A stretch of DNA of 64,000 nucleotides. Origin: Pycnococcus provasolii (lineage: Eukaryota > Chlorophyta > Pseudoscourfieldiophyceae > Pseudoscourfieldiales). The notes under the pieces were generated by a model. That model worked only from the letters and a program-made list of their open reading frames with translations. It was not told the origin of the DNA and did no database searches. Of this stretch, positions 45,824 to 55,281 are shown piece by piece. Numbering within the stretch: position 1 is the first letter of the stretch; every line of letters begins with the position of its first letter. A program made the translations under genes and the position numbers. The stretch covers positions 1-64,000 of the forward strand of contig CP150575.1 of assembly GCA_049487715.1 (NCBI GenBank). The letters are read 5' to 3'.

Positions 45824-48166
45824 ATGTCCGCGTCCACGCCGTCGCCGCGCGTGAACGTGAATGTCTCGTCACCACAGACGCGCCAATTGGCAGGTCCGGG
45901 CGGCGTGCGGGTCACGCTGCTGTCGCTGTTCGTGCTCGTGACGCTCGTCACGCTCTTCTACGTCTTCCACGGCGTGTCGCTCACGCACTCGGCCGACGGA
46001 CTTGGCGTAGTCGCATCATCGCCGGGGGGCACGCCAGGAAGCGTCCTTTCGTCGCGCCGATCGGCCGCGGTGCTCTCGCGCCTACGACGTGCGGCCATCA
46101 CGTCGCAGGGCCAGTCAGCGCAATCTGCCAGCCATGACGTCGAGGACCCCGTTCGCGCGGCAAGATTCTACGCCGAAGCCGTCAGATCAGCCGCACTCAG
46201 CCCTGACGATGCATACAAGCAGCTGCTGAGAGACACGCGACTATCACCACAGGCGCTCAAGGATGTCCTCCACCACGACGTCAGAGACGCCGAGTCGTTC
46301 ATGGCGTACGTCGCAAACACGCTTACGCCTGACGAGGACCTGCCAGCACCGCCGCCGCCACCCAGCCCGCCGCCGCCGCCGCCAATAGAGGAGGAGGAAG
46401 ACGAGGGCGAGGCGCCAGGGTACCGAAAGATTGCACAGGAAAACAAGGGAAAGCTTCCCGAGCTGTCGAGCGAACTAGCGCACGCCGTCGCCGTCGACGG
46501 AACGGTATTGGTGACGTGGTGCAACCACCACTTCTCCGACTTTGCGTCCAACTGGGTGAAGCACGTCGTGCACGACCTCAAGTTAACCAACTACCTCGTC
46601 GGCTCGATGGACGATGAGATGGATAATGTGCTGCTCACGTCAGGATACCAAGGCTTCCACCTCGGCGGCGGACTCGGCACCGGCGACTTCGGGTGGGGCA
46701 GTCCAAAATTTCACCAGATGGGACGCCTTAAAATATGGCTCGCGAAGACGTTCGTCGACTTCGGCGTCGACCTGTTCCTGTGCGACATCGACACCGTCTG
46801 GATGCGCAACCCGCTCCCGTTTCTGATGAACTATCCGCACGCCGACATCCTCGTGTCGTCTGACCTGCTGCGCCCGAGTGCGACGGACGGCGGCCTCGAA
46901 CTCTCGACCGAGCTGCACTCTGCCATGAACATTGGCGTGATGTACTTCAGGCACGGCGTGGGAACGCGCGCGCTCCTGAAGGCGTGGGACGACGCCATCC
47001 AGGCGGACGATAAATACTGGGACCAGAACGCGTTCAACGACCTCGTGAAGAAAGGGCACACGTTCTGGGATGCCGAGCTCGAGCAACGGTGGTCGCGTGA
47101 TCGCGACGCGGCAAATCTGCACGCTGTGAATGGATTCGACCGCGTGTTCTATGGCTTTGATAAGCAAGTTACCGTCGGCATCCTTCCCGTGAGCTTGTTT
47201 TGCTCCGGCCACACGTTCTTCGTGAGCCGCAAGCCGAACATGCTCAGCACCGGAGAACGCCCGTACATCGTTCACACCACCTTCCAGTTCGCTGGAACGC
47301 CAGGCAAGCGGTACCGTCTGCGCGAGATGGGACTCTGGCACACGGCTGACGACACGGCGTACTTCTCCATCCCCGAGGGCGGCTTGCTGTCGTTTAATAT
47401 GACGCTTCCCGACAACGTGGGAGGCACTGGCGGTTTGGACGCGGTGGGTCGCTACGGATACGTGGGCAAGGGAAGTGCCGTGAAGGATGGCCGGCAAGGA
47501 GGGGTGTGCACTGATGCGGACGACTTCTGCCGCGCCACTGAGACGGACGACCTCTTGCCGATTCACATGTCCGCCGTGGGGTACCAGCTTGCGGTGCTGG
47601 CTGACGCGTTGGCTCTCGCCCGTGCGATGGGGCGCGTTTTAGTTTTGCCCAACTTCTTCTGCTTCTGCGACCGCTTCTGGGCTCCTGTCGAGCAGTGCAG
47701 AATACCCGGCCAGCTGCACCTCGACCTGCCATTCGTGTGTCCCACCGACCACGTCCTCGAGGCGGGCTTGGTGGGTGCGAAGCGGCTGTTCGATCCATCA
47801 TGGAGTCGCGAGAGAGGCTACCTGCTTGACGATCGACTGTCCACGCACGGATGGAGTCGTGTGGAAGTTCGGAGCAGCGGCGCTTCGGCTCAAGCTAGTG
47901 ATGTTTCGCACGAGGCTGTGGGCGTGGGTGCGAGTGGCACGCCGCCTCTCACCGTCCCAAGAGGTTCGCCTGCGAGCGCGTGGGCCGCTTCTGTGCGAGA
48001 TGGCGGAGGAGAAGGCGCACCTCTTGTTCACGTCGGCCCACTGGTACCCGGCGACGTGGGTGCAGATAAATTTGCTGAGGAGGCGAGATCTGCCGTCGAC
48101 GAGGCGACGGGTGGGTGGTGCTGCACGTCGTCAGGTGGAAAGAGATACAACATGTTGTCTTCGTAA
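45824..48166 (+). CDS. GT77 arabinosyltransferase, XEG113-like (780 aa)
   Basis: Golgi type II membrane protein. TM at ~29-49, then a Pro/acidic stem. The catalytic region (~225-560) has V-L-V-T-W-C-N, L-V-G-S-M-D-D, F-G-W-G-S-P-K-F-H-Q-M-G-R, the DxD metal site C-D-I-D-T-V-W (D321/D323), N-P-L-P-F-L-M-N-Y-P-H-A-D-I-L-x-S-S-D, and V-G-I-L-P-x-S-L-F-C-S-G-H-T-F-F. These match the extensin beta-arabinosyltransferase XEG113 branch of GT77, which elongates arabinose chains on hydroxyproline-rich wall proteins. The C-terminal region (H-M-S-A-V-G-Y-Q-L...P-L-D-L-P-F-V-C-P-T-D-H-V-L-E) also follows XEG113. A ~90-residue tail after that is low-complexity. This gene is a strong pointer to the green lineage. 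It starts 39 bp after telomeric repeats. Confidence 0.9.
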   Translation: MSASTPSPRVNVNVSSPQTRQLAGPGGVRVTLLSLFVLVTLVTLFYVFHGVSLTHSADGLGVVASSPGGTPGSVLSSRRSAAVLSRLRRAAITSQGQSAQSASHDVEDPVRAARFYAEAVRSAALSPDDAYKQLLRDTRLSPQALKDVLHHDVRDAESFMAYVANTLTPDEDLPAPPPPPSPPPPPPIEEEEDEGEAPGYRKIAQENKGKLPELSSELAHAVAVDGTVLVTWCNHHFSDFASNWVKHVVHDLKLTNYLVGSMDDEMDNVLLTSGYQGFHLGGGLGTGDFGWGSPKFHQMGRLKIWLAKTFVDFGVDLFLCDIDTVWMRNPLPFLMNYPHADILVSSDLLRPSATDGGLELSTELHSAMNIGVMYFRHGVGTRALLKAWDDAIQADDKYWDQNAFNDLVKKGHTFWDAELEQRWSRDRDAANLHAVNGFDRVFYGFDKQVTVGILPVSLFCSGHTFFVSRKPNMLSTGERPYIVHTTFQFAGTPGKRYRLREMGLWHTADDTAYFSIPEGGLLSFNMTLPDNVGGTGGLDAVGRYGYVGKGSAVKDGRQGGVCTDADDFCRATETDDLLPIHMSAVGYQLAVLADALALARAMGRVLVLPNFFCFCDRFWAPVEQCRIPGQLHLDLPFVCPTDHVLEAGLVGAKRLFDPSWSRERGYLLDDRLSTHGWSRVEVRSSGASAQASDVSHEAVGVGASGTPPLTVPRGSPASAWAASVRDGGGEGAPLVHVGPLVPGDVGADKFAEEARSAVDEATGGWCCTSSGGKRYNMLSS

Positions 48167-48404
48167 GATATTATTATTTTGAATGATCGATCCATGTTGT
48201 CGTTGGTTTCGTTTGGTGGTTGTTGAAAACGCGCCGCTGAGTGGTGAATGTGAAAGGAAGGCTGTTGGACGAAGTAAAACTCGATTACTTTACTGAGTGA
48301 GCGATCTTAGGTTTTCGGTTTTTCTGTTTTCTGTTTTTTTTTTCTGTTTTTTTTTTTTCAATTTTTGTTCTGTTTGTGCGTGCGTGCGTGTCGCGGTGCC
48401 GGTT
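48167..48404. other. Short convergent 3' region
   Basis: T-rich tracts (48315-48365), no gene. Confidence 0.6.
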
Positions 48405-49187
48405 TTACGCATCCACGACAGCGAGGACGCGCTCCTTGATATCATCACTTGTCAACGACGAGTCTCCACCCTTGATGACGGCGAATCGGTTTCGTACCGT
48501 CTGAAACTTGGTGGTTGTAATTTCCGCGCTGTGCACCTTCAGTTTGAGTTCTGCAAACGTGCTGGTGATTTTCGCGAGAAGTCCCGGTCGGTCCTTTCCC
48601 TCGATGACGACGACAAGCATGTTTTCTGGCATGGCATCGAACCGCATGACCTGTACGTCCGCCGTCTCCTCGTCGTCGACTTCTGCGTCGTCGTTTGTTG
48701 CGTTCGCGGACGGCACGGTTTCGTCGAGGAGTGCGGAGATGACAGCCGTGCGCACCTCCGCCTCGACGAGCGGCTCTGGTCCAAGTGGCGTGATGACGAA
48801 GGTGTCGTTGACCATGTCTGTGTCAGGCGTGGTTGTGACGTTCGCGTTTTCGATGGTTGCGTTCGCGGCGTTGAGTGCCTGCGAGATGATGGTGAGCAGA
48901 CCGTCCCTGTCCTTGGTTTTGATGTCGAGCTTCATCTTCCCGGTGGTTCCGATCATCGCAACGTCGATTTCGATCGAATCCGCTCCTTCTGGGCCATCGC
49001 TGTCGAAGCTGAACGTGACACTGTCCGAAGGAGGCATGGACGTGTCCGTCGTCGTCGCCCGACAAGGAGGGTGAGATGATAAGGACGGTGAAGAAGAGCG
49101 GTGATGACGACAAAGACGTGGCTTACCAAAAGGCAAAGAAGATGAGCTACGGGACACTGCTAAAGACGGCATTGCAGTACAGAGCAT
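48405..49187 (-). CDS. Plastid-type protein with two ACT domains (260 aa)
   Basis: ATG 49187. The first ~45 residues are Ser/Arg/Pro-rich and Cys-containing, a plastid transit peptide. Two ACT (amino-acid-binding) domains follow: the first at ~80-145 (K-L-D-I-K-T-K-D-R-D-G-L-L-T-I-I-S-Q-A-L), the second at ~185-255 (L-V-V-V-I-E-G-K-D-R-P-G-L-L-A-K-I-T-S-T-F). Both have the D-R-x-G-L-L ligand-loop signature. They are joined by an acidic Ala/Asp linker. No enzyme domain is attached, so it belongs with plant ACR/uridylyltransferase-like regulatory proteins (DUF-type ACT repeat) that probably sense an amino acid. Specific ligand unknown. Confidence 0.85.
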   Translation of the reverse strand: MLCTAMPSLAVSRSSSSLPFGKPRLCRHHRSSSPSLSSHPPCRATTTDTSMPPSDSVTFSFDSDGPEGADSIEIDVAMIGTTGKMKLDIKTKDRDGLLTIISQALNAANATIENANVTTTPDTDMVNDTFVITPLGPEPLVEAEVRTAVISALLDETVPSANATNDDAEVDDEETADVQVMRFDAMPENMLVVVIEGKDRPGLLAKITSTFAELKLKVHSAEITTTKFQTVRNRFAVIKGGDSSLTSDDIKERVLAVVDA

Positions 49188-50418
49188 GGTGAACAAAATA
49201 AAATGGGATAGAGATATGAAGAATAGTAAGTATAAGTGGGAGGAGAAAGATAATCTTAAAGTGGATGGAAGACGTGTGATGGATTATTCGCCTGATGATG
49301 GCCCCATGATCGCAAGACGAGAGCAAACCAACCAACGCGTTGAAACCCAAGCCACCTACCTGAAAGTTGCTTTTGAGGTGCTTTTTTTGCGGAAAATCAG
49401 ATGTCAGAGAAGAAGAAAAAGAAGAACAGGTTTGATTTGATTTGATTCAGGGACAAGAAACCGGACAATTGGGCATTTGGAATTATGGGAATTCAGTAAT
49501 TCACAGGGAACAAGGAAGGCCCTTGCAAAAGGGGTTGTTGTTGGGATGTGATGGGTGAATGGGAAAATATATCGGAATATTCATTCGGACAGAAAGAAGC
49601 AACGACGATTTATTTTTCACGTGAGGTGTCGTTGCTCGAACGCGATTCTCCTAAGCCGTGAACCACCACCTTATTAGTTAGTTGGTATTACTCGGCCGGG
49701 CCTTTCGTTGCTGTATTCTATCCTTTATCTCTTGTGCCCAATGCCCATCAAGCAAGGGCACTTTTTCGAGGCGAGAACATTCCTCGAGCTCGAAGAAAAA
49801 GGGAACGATTTGGTCCTCCAGGTGGCGACATGCGCGCACCGGCGGGATCCGCGGATCTTCAAGCGACGAGTCTTTCGCTTGTGCGTCTTTTTTAATGATG
49901 AACCGACGCATCCCGTCGGTTTCGTTCGTTGGGTCAGGTATCACGCGATGAACCTTTGATGTTTGTTTTCGTTTTTACAAACTCACGTAATAAAGGCCGT
50001 CTCCGCCCAAGAACCAAGAAGGAGCGAACAAGTCGCCAAGTGTCGCCAACAACAGCTCCGTCCTGCTTGGAGATGGGAGGCGAGGCGAGCCCGAGGGTCA
50101 GAGGGTGGGCGGTGCCTGGGTGGTACAAATCAAATCTACACATCTCAGTCCCGTTCTCCCCCTGGCAGCCTGGAAAATGAAAGGAAAGGAAACGCAACTC
50201 AGGCCACGAATCTTCATTCATTCATTCTGCCACGCCTTGCAAGGCCAGTCTTGGTGTGCACGTGCGTCCTGTATCCCTAAGGTTACCACTTCATTTTGAA
50301 ATCAGCATCAGCACTGGGCACCGGCTCCAACTCAATCATCTTTTAAGATTCTAATTCTATGTTCGATGGGCGGGATGCTCACCTTGCCTTAGCTTGCTTG
50401 TCGTGAACGGGAACATTC
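49188..50418. other. 1.2-kb intergenic region; one weak small ORF
   Basis: Mostly no signal. One P1BS-like GAATATTC at 49575-49582. A + strand ORF of ~71 codons from ATG 49744 has a protein-like composition (E-A-R-T-F-L-E-L-E-E-K-G-N-D-L-V-L-Q-V) but no recognisable family, and an overlapping minus-strand ORF is of similar quality. It could be a decayed gene. Confidence 0.4.
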
Positions 50419-50763
50419 ATGAATCCCGAGAAGACGACAGTCGTGTCGCGCCTCGACGCGCTCGAACGGCGCGTGTGTGCGTTTGGAACCATGTGGGGAC
50501 TGTTAAGTGGGGCATCAACGCTCGCTCTCATCGCGTGGTATGTGGTCAGGCACACAGTGTACGGTGCGCTGGCATTTGTTACTCTGTCGTATGTCAAAGG
50601 AACAGCCGTGGCGATTGGCGCGTTCTTCCTCTTCATACACTTATATAAGCTAGGACGGTGGATGCAAATCACTCGTGCAGACCAGCTACGCGAGGCTCAA
50701 GCAGCCAAGCAGAACAACGGCACGTCAAACCTTAAGCAGGTGGTGGTTGTAGAAAAATTGTAG
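50419..50763 (+). CDS. Small two-TM membrane protein (114 aa)
   Basis: I do not recognise the family. A short N-terminal heptad-like helix (TVVSRLDALERRVCAF) is followed by two hydrophobic segments, ~26-45 (LLSGASTLALIAWYVV) and ~50-76 (ALAFVTLSYVKGTAVAIGAFFLFI). A basic/amphipathic tail follows (YKLGRWMQITRADQLREAQAAKQ). ATG 50419 has a reasonable context. The next gene, on the opposite strand, ends only 22 bp away. Organelle or ER membrane placement is not clear. Confidence 0.6.
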   Translation: MNPEKTTVVSRLDALERRVCAFGTMWGLLSGASTLALIAWYVVRHTVYGALAFVTLSYVKGTAVAIGAFFLFIHLYKLGRWMQITRADQLREAQAAKQNNGTSNLKQVVVVEKL

Positions 50764-50785
50764 GAATTCGATATATAGATTGATT

Positions 50786-51658
50786 TTACAAGTCGAAGGT
50801 TCCGAGGAAGAGTGCCGCACCTCCGCGGTGGCATCCAGGCATGCTATTCTGAGCCAACTGAGGCAACGCGTCTTTGTGCACACAAACCAACCGCACGGAT
50901 TCGTGCTTGTCGCTCCGTCGTGCATACCGAACCTCGACGTCGTGCTTCGTCAAATCTGGCGCGCTCACGCACCAAAAGGCTGTGCACCGCGCATTCTCCA
51001 CACGCCGCGTGATTCCCAGAAACCGTGCGGCGGAAGTGTCCAAGTCGCCGTCTTCGGCGCTCAAGCCGGTCTCTTCGAAAACCTCGCGCCAGACGCTGTC
51101 AAGAAACTCTCTTTCAATTGCAGGTTGATACTTCGCAAGCAGGTCGTCCGCCTCATTTTGCGTGAGTGTTAGAGCGCGCTTCCAAGCCGCGACTAAGTGT
51201 TCGTCGTCGAGAGGCGGCACCTCGTCCGGTTCCGCGTGTCCTCCCGGAAACACAATCAAGCCAGGCGCTTCCCCGACAGCTGTTCCGCGCTGCAGCAAGA
51301 CGACGTGTCCGTCTTTCGTTTCGACGATGGCGCCGTTCCCGAGCGAGCTTGCCATGTGCCTGTGCCTTGTCTGTGAGTCTTCCGCCGACGTGTCTAAGTA
51401 CGCCTTCCAGTCCGGACTGCAGTTCGTTCCCAGATATTCTTTGTACGACGTGATTCCAAGGTGAAACACGCAACATGCTTGCTTTGCATCAAAGTGCGCG
51501 GAATCGAACCTGAACTTAGGCGCATCCCACAAGGATCCACCGGAGGATGCCAGGCGCGATGCCCATATGCGGTCAATAAGCTCATCTGATGAGTCGTGAA
51601 CGGAGTCGTGACAAGTTCGTGCCATAGCTAGAGGTACGCGCCTGTAGATTGTGGACAT
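50786..51658 (-). CDS. Nudix hydrolase, NUDT22/NUDX9-like (290 aa)
   Basis: ATG 51658 (M-S-T-I-Y-R-R-V-P); longer in-frame starts would run into a repeat. The domain starts at ~148 with S-L-G-N-G-A-I-V-E-T and L-L-Q-R. V-F-P-G-G-H-A-E-P-D-E is followed, after a ~40-residue insertion, by S-V-W-R-E-V-F-E-E-T-G-L, the metal-binding helix of the Nudix box. The N-terminal region (F-R-F-D-S-A-H-F, L-G-I-T-S-Y-K-E-Y-L-G-T-N) is specific to the NUDT22/plant NUDX9 group, whose human member hydrolyses UDP-glucose and UDP-galactose. The stop lies inside a TGTAA on this strand (50786-50790). Confidence 0.88.
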   Translation of the reverse strand: MSTIYRRVPLAMARTCHDSVHDSSDELIDRIWASRLASSGGSLWDAPKFRFDSAHFDAKQACCVFHLGITSYKEYLGTNCSPDWKAYLDTSAEDSQTRHRHMASSLGNGAIVETKDGHVVLLQRGTAVGEAPGLIVFPGGHAEPDEVPPLDDEHLVAAWKRALTLTQNEADDLLAKYQPAIEREFLDSVWREVFEETGLSAEDGDLDTSAARFLGITRRVENARCTAFWCVSAPDLTKHDVEVRYARRSDKHESVRLVCVHKDALPQLAQNSMPGCHRGGAALFLGTFDL

Positions 51659-52364
51659 ACGAATGGAAAACTCAGATGAAGAAGAAGAAGAAGAAGAAGG
51701 AGGAGGAGGTTGTGTGTATAGGATACTGTAGCGGTGCAAGGAGTCACATGTCACCACATCTTCATGGAGCACATCTCCATCTGCAACATCTGCCGCGGAC
51801 ATGTACTTCTCTTTTACGGATGGGCGCATGCATGCATGCGTGGGAAAAAACGACGTCAGAGGGGGGCTTGGCGGGCGGGAAGGAACGAACCCCGAATTCC
51901 AACCCCGAATAAATTCCAATTCCAACCCCAACCCCGAATGAATTCCAATTCCAACCAACCCCGAATAAATTCCAACCCCCCCGAATTCAGAACCCCAATG
52001 AATTCCAACCAACCCCGAATGAATTCCAACCCCAACCCCGAATGAATTCCAACCAACCCCGAATGAATTCCAACTCCAACCAACCCCGAATGAATTCCAA
52101 TTAACATCCCCGAATTCCTCCCTGCGACCGATATGATGTTCTGAGCCCATAATTCAGAATTCCACATTTGTCTCACTGTAAATTTAGGTTATCCCATGGG
52201 AGGTTTTGGATTTGTTCCGACGTTTTCTATCGACCGATATATTTTAATATCCTTCTCTTTTGGAGGGTTTGAGGTTTTTTTCGGATTTTTTTGTCATTTT
52301 ATTTTATTAATTCTCTCTGTGTGTGTGCGTGTGTGTGTGTGTGTGGCGTCATTTCATTTCTTCA
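51659..52364. other. Divergent 5' region dominated by a GAATTCCAACCCC minisatellite
   Basis: It separates the Nudix gene (-) and the UBC6-like gene (+). A GAA microsatellite lies near 51675 and an imperfect array at 51893-52105. A CA/TG repeat precedes the E2 gene (52315-52345). No gene is seen. Confidence 0.6.
51893..52105. repeat. Imperfect minisatellite based on GAATTCCAACCAACCCC
   Basis: About ten units of 17-25 bp, each containing GAATTCCAA and CCAACCCC, with deletions. Translated on the minus strand it gives a spurious W-N-S-F-G-V-G repeat. Confidence 0.85.
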
Positions 52365-52598
52365 ATGAACGGTGACAGTAGTAGTAGTCCAGGGCTGAAA
52401 GACGGCCCAGGTTCAGGTGAAGTGGTGTCTTCACCAGCAGGGTCTTCATCAGCACAGCCACCTGGAGGGACACACTCGTCGCAAGCCCTGGATGGATCAT
52501 CGCAACCTTCGGAGAAGGCACACGAGCAATCCTCTCTTTCAGACTCCTCAGCGTCGCCGCTTTCACAGCCGTCGTCAACCCAAAAGGCAAAGAAAGAC

Positions 52599-52636
<38 letters not shown>

Positions 52637-53546
52637 AACTCCGTCTTCGCCGGAGGAGAAGTACAACCCGAACAACCCGGGGGTGCGGCGAATTCTATCC
52701 GAATATCGGGAACTGCAAAAGGAACGGAAACAGGCGGCGAAACAAACTACGCCACTCGAGTACGCCGCGTGCCCGCTCGAAACGGATATCTTCGAATGGC
52801 ACTTCGCCATCAGAGGGCCCAAGGGAACGCCGTTTGAAGGCGGCATCTACCACGGACGCATCATCCTGCCGTCAGAGTACCCGTTCAAACCGCCGGCGTT
52901 CCTGCTATTAACACCCAACGGGCGGTTCGAGACTAACGTCAAGGTGTGCCTGACGATATCGCAGCACCACCCGGAACACTGGCAACCTTCGTGGTCCGTC
53001 AGAACGGCGCTTGTCGCGCTTGTCGCGTTCCTGCCCACGCCCGCGGATGGCGCGGTCGGATCGCTCGAGTGGTCCGCGGAAGAAAGGAAGAACTGCGCGG
53101 CTGCAAGCCGGCGTGGACCGCCAGAGTGGGGAGGCGAGGCGAGGCGTGAAGTCATGCAGCAACTGCACGCCCAACTTCTGCAGGGGGAGAAGCTTGAGGT
53201 GTGCGAGACGCAAACGCCTCCTCCACCGTCGCCTATTGCAACGACACTGCCACCACCAGCAGTTGCTGCACAACGACCACAGCCGCCGCCACCACCACCA
53301 TCCCCACAACCTCCGTCGCCAACTCCCACGACATCTCCACCGCCAGCTACGCCAGCAGCACCAGCACTAGCACCAGCACCAGCACCAGCACCACAACCAC
53401 CACCGCCACGACAGACAGCAACACCGTCGCAACAAGACCAAGAACCAGGTGGTATCGTGATGGCTATTCTAGGCACGATAATTTCTGTGGTCTTCGTCAC
53501 ATTTGCGGTACGCGTCTTGATGGCGGATGCGGATGGCGACCTGTAA
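52365..53546 (+). CDS. UBC6/UBE2J-type ubiquitin-conjugating enzyme, tail-anchored (393 aa)
   Basis: E2 of ER-associated degradation. ATG 52365 after a TG repeat (the frame upstream lacks ATG). A disordered Ser/Thr-rich N-terminus includes a poly-Thr run from an ACG repeat (~79-92). The UBC fold spans ~103-250: N-P-G-V-R-R-I-L-S-E-Y-R-E-L, F-E-W-H-F-A-I-R-G-P-K-G-T-P-F-E-G-G-I-Y-H-G, active-site C195 in V-K-V-C-L-T-I-S, then H-P-E-H-W-Q-P-S-W, the UBE2J signature that replaces the usual H-P-N. A Pro/Ala-rich linker leads to a C-terminal membrane helix (I-V-M-A-I-L-G-T-I-I-S-V-V-F-V), as in Ubc6. TGTAA overlaps the stop (53542-53546). Confidence 0.93.
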
Positions 53547-53646
53547 AACGAATTTTTTATGTTTATAAAAAGAAGAAGAACGCGTTACTTGCAGTAAAAG
53601 TTACTTGGTGAAAAGAAAAGAAAACATGTAAAAGGCCAAAAAAGGG

Positions 53647-54720
53647 TCAGCGTCGCTTCACGCGATCACCCGCGTTTGCCGTGAGGAACTTGTTGAGCGT
53701 AATCTCCATCTCTCTTTCCGCGTTTTTCCCACCTCTCGTTCCTGCCGTCTTTGGGTCGTTCATGTCGTAGTCTGGACCGTAGGCAATTTGGTAAGGGTCG
53801 AACTGCGAAGCCTCTTTCTTGAGTTCCTCCTCCTTGCCCTTGCGTAGCACGAGAGGCGCGAAGCTGCGCCGACCACCCTCCATGAGCACGCCCTTCCCTC
53901 TCGTTGGCGGGATTGCGAAGTTCGCAATGGCGCGGATCGTCGACATGGGTGCGTCGACGAAGTTTGCATCCTTGTTGACGACGCGTATGCTCGTCTTCGC
54001 AGGGTATGGGTCTGTCCAGTCTTCTCCCATGATAGCCTTGGAAATGGGTGAGAAGTACGTGTCGCCGTTGCTGCGGTACACGGTGACGGTTCGCATGAAG
54101 GTTGTGCTTTGGTCGTCGCTCCACAGCTGCAGATACCTGTCTTCTTCGAGTCGCACGAAGATTTCGCCAAACTCCGTCGTGACAACTTGAAGCGTCGCGG
54201 GGTCAACGTACGCCATGTGTTTGTTGTTTGGGCTCATTGCTGGTGGCACGTATTTGATATCACCGTTGGTGGGTGTATTCATGATGACGAGAAATCCCGC
54301 CGTCGCGAGCGCCCCCCCTCCGAGCAGGGCGAGCCTCCTTCGCGTCGCGAACGGGTTTCCCATTCCGTTTCTTTTAGGCGTCGTCGGCGGTCTTGGTGCC
54401 GCACGTCCCGGCATCCTTCCTCCAGGTAACGGCGGTGGTGCAGCTGGCGTGACTGGCGTTCGCATGCGTTCCGTCGCGACGCCACCACCACCACCACCAC
54501 CACCTTCAAAAAAAGGGGACGAGTCCTCATACGACGGAGAAGGCGGCGAACCTTCATTATTTGAAAGACCACCACCCGCACCCCCACCCCCGGGTCGACG
54601 AGGAGGAGGCGGAGGACGACGACGGGCACCCGAGGACGACGAAGATGATGATGAAGATGATACGACACGCAGGTGAGAACCCCGAGAAGCACGACGAAAC
54701 GAAAATGAATAAGCAGGCAT
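53647..54720 (-). CDS. Plastid-type single-TM protein of unknown function (357 aa)
   Basis: ATG 54720 (M-P-A-Y-S-F-S-F-R-R-A-S-R-G), giving an Arg/Ser-rich transit-like N-terminus with a long Ser run and Pro/Gly-rich low complexity to ~120. One membrane helix at ~137-156 (L-A-L-L-G-G-G-A-L-A-T-A-G-F-L-V-I-M) is followed by a folded ~180-residue domain (Y-V-D-P-A-T-L-Q-V-V-T-T-E-F-G-E-I-F-V, R-T-V-T-V-Y-R-S-N-G-D-T-Y-F). I do not recognise this domain. The lumenal or stromal side is undecided. It shares a telomeric-repeat region with the divergent gene at 55282. Confidence 0.7.
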   Translation of the reverse strand: MPAYSFSFRRASRGSHLRVVSSSSSSSSSSGARRRPPPPPRRPGGGGAGGGLSNNEGSPPSPSYEDSSPFFEGGGGGGGGVATERMRTPVTPAAPPPLPGGRMPGRAAPRPPTTPKRNGMGNPFATRRRLALLGGGALATAGFLVIMNTPTNGDIKYVPPAMSPNNKHMAYVDPATLQVVTTEFGEIFVRLEEDRYLQLWSDDQSTTFMRTVTVYRSNGDTYFSPISKAIMGEDWTDPYPAKTSIRVVNKDANFVDAPMSTIRAIANFAIPPTRGKGVLMEGGRRSFAPLVLRKGKEEELKKEASQFDPYQIAYGPDYDMNDPKTAGTRGGKNAEREMEITLNKFLTANAGDRVKRR

Positions 54721-54945
54721 GACTAGAGACGTGCAGCGAGAAAGATTAAGCCAGTTGGAGTTGTTGTGGAGCCGCCGCGCTGGCAATGAAAATGAAAGCA
54801 ACAGGGGGAACAGCGTGGACGAGCGACAGAAGCAAAAGGGGGGAACAAACAGGCCGACTTTCCAGGTGGACGGGTCGGCGCAAAAAGCTTATTTGAGGGC
54901 ACCCCCTGCCCTGGGGGAAAATATCCAAAACACAACCGCCGATAA

Positions 54946-55075
54946 CCCTAGCCCTAACTGTACCCTGAAACCCTAACTGTACCCAGTAACCCTAACCCTA
55001 ACCCTAACCCTAACCCTAACTGTACCCTGAAACCCTAACCCTGAAACCCTAACCCCGAACCCCTAGCCCTGAAAC
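54946..55075. repeat. Interstitial telomeric block with CTGTACCCTGAAAC variants
   Basis: CCCTAA runs mixed with CTGTAC, CCCTGAAA and CCCCGAA variants, between two divergent genes. 54721-54945 and 55076-55281 hold no gene. Confidence 0.9.
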
Positions 55076-55281
55076 CCAGCCGTGCAGGTGCAGACCTGGT
55101 CAACTGGGGACTGGGGGTCCTCTGGAACAGGTTGTGACTTGTGCGTAGCTACCTGTTGCCGTTGGTAGAAAGCTTCGAAGAGACATTTCAGTTGACCAGT
55201 TCACTCTGCGCGGCTAAGTTTAGTTCATTGCGCGACATTTTATTTTATTATTGTGCCAGTCAGGTGGCGACGTCATCATCA

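Noticed and set aside
51893-52150. N-terminal extension of the Nudix protein (W-N-S-F-G-V-G repeats)
   Set aside because: It is a translation of the GAATTCC minisatellite; the ATG at 51658 gives a family-length start.
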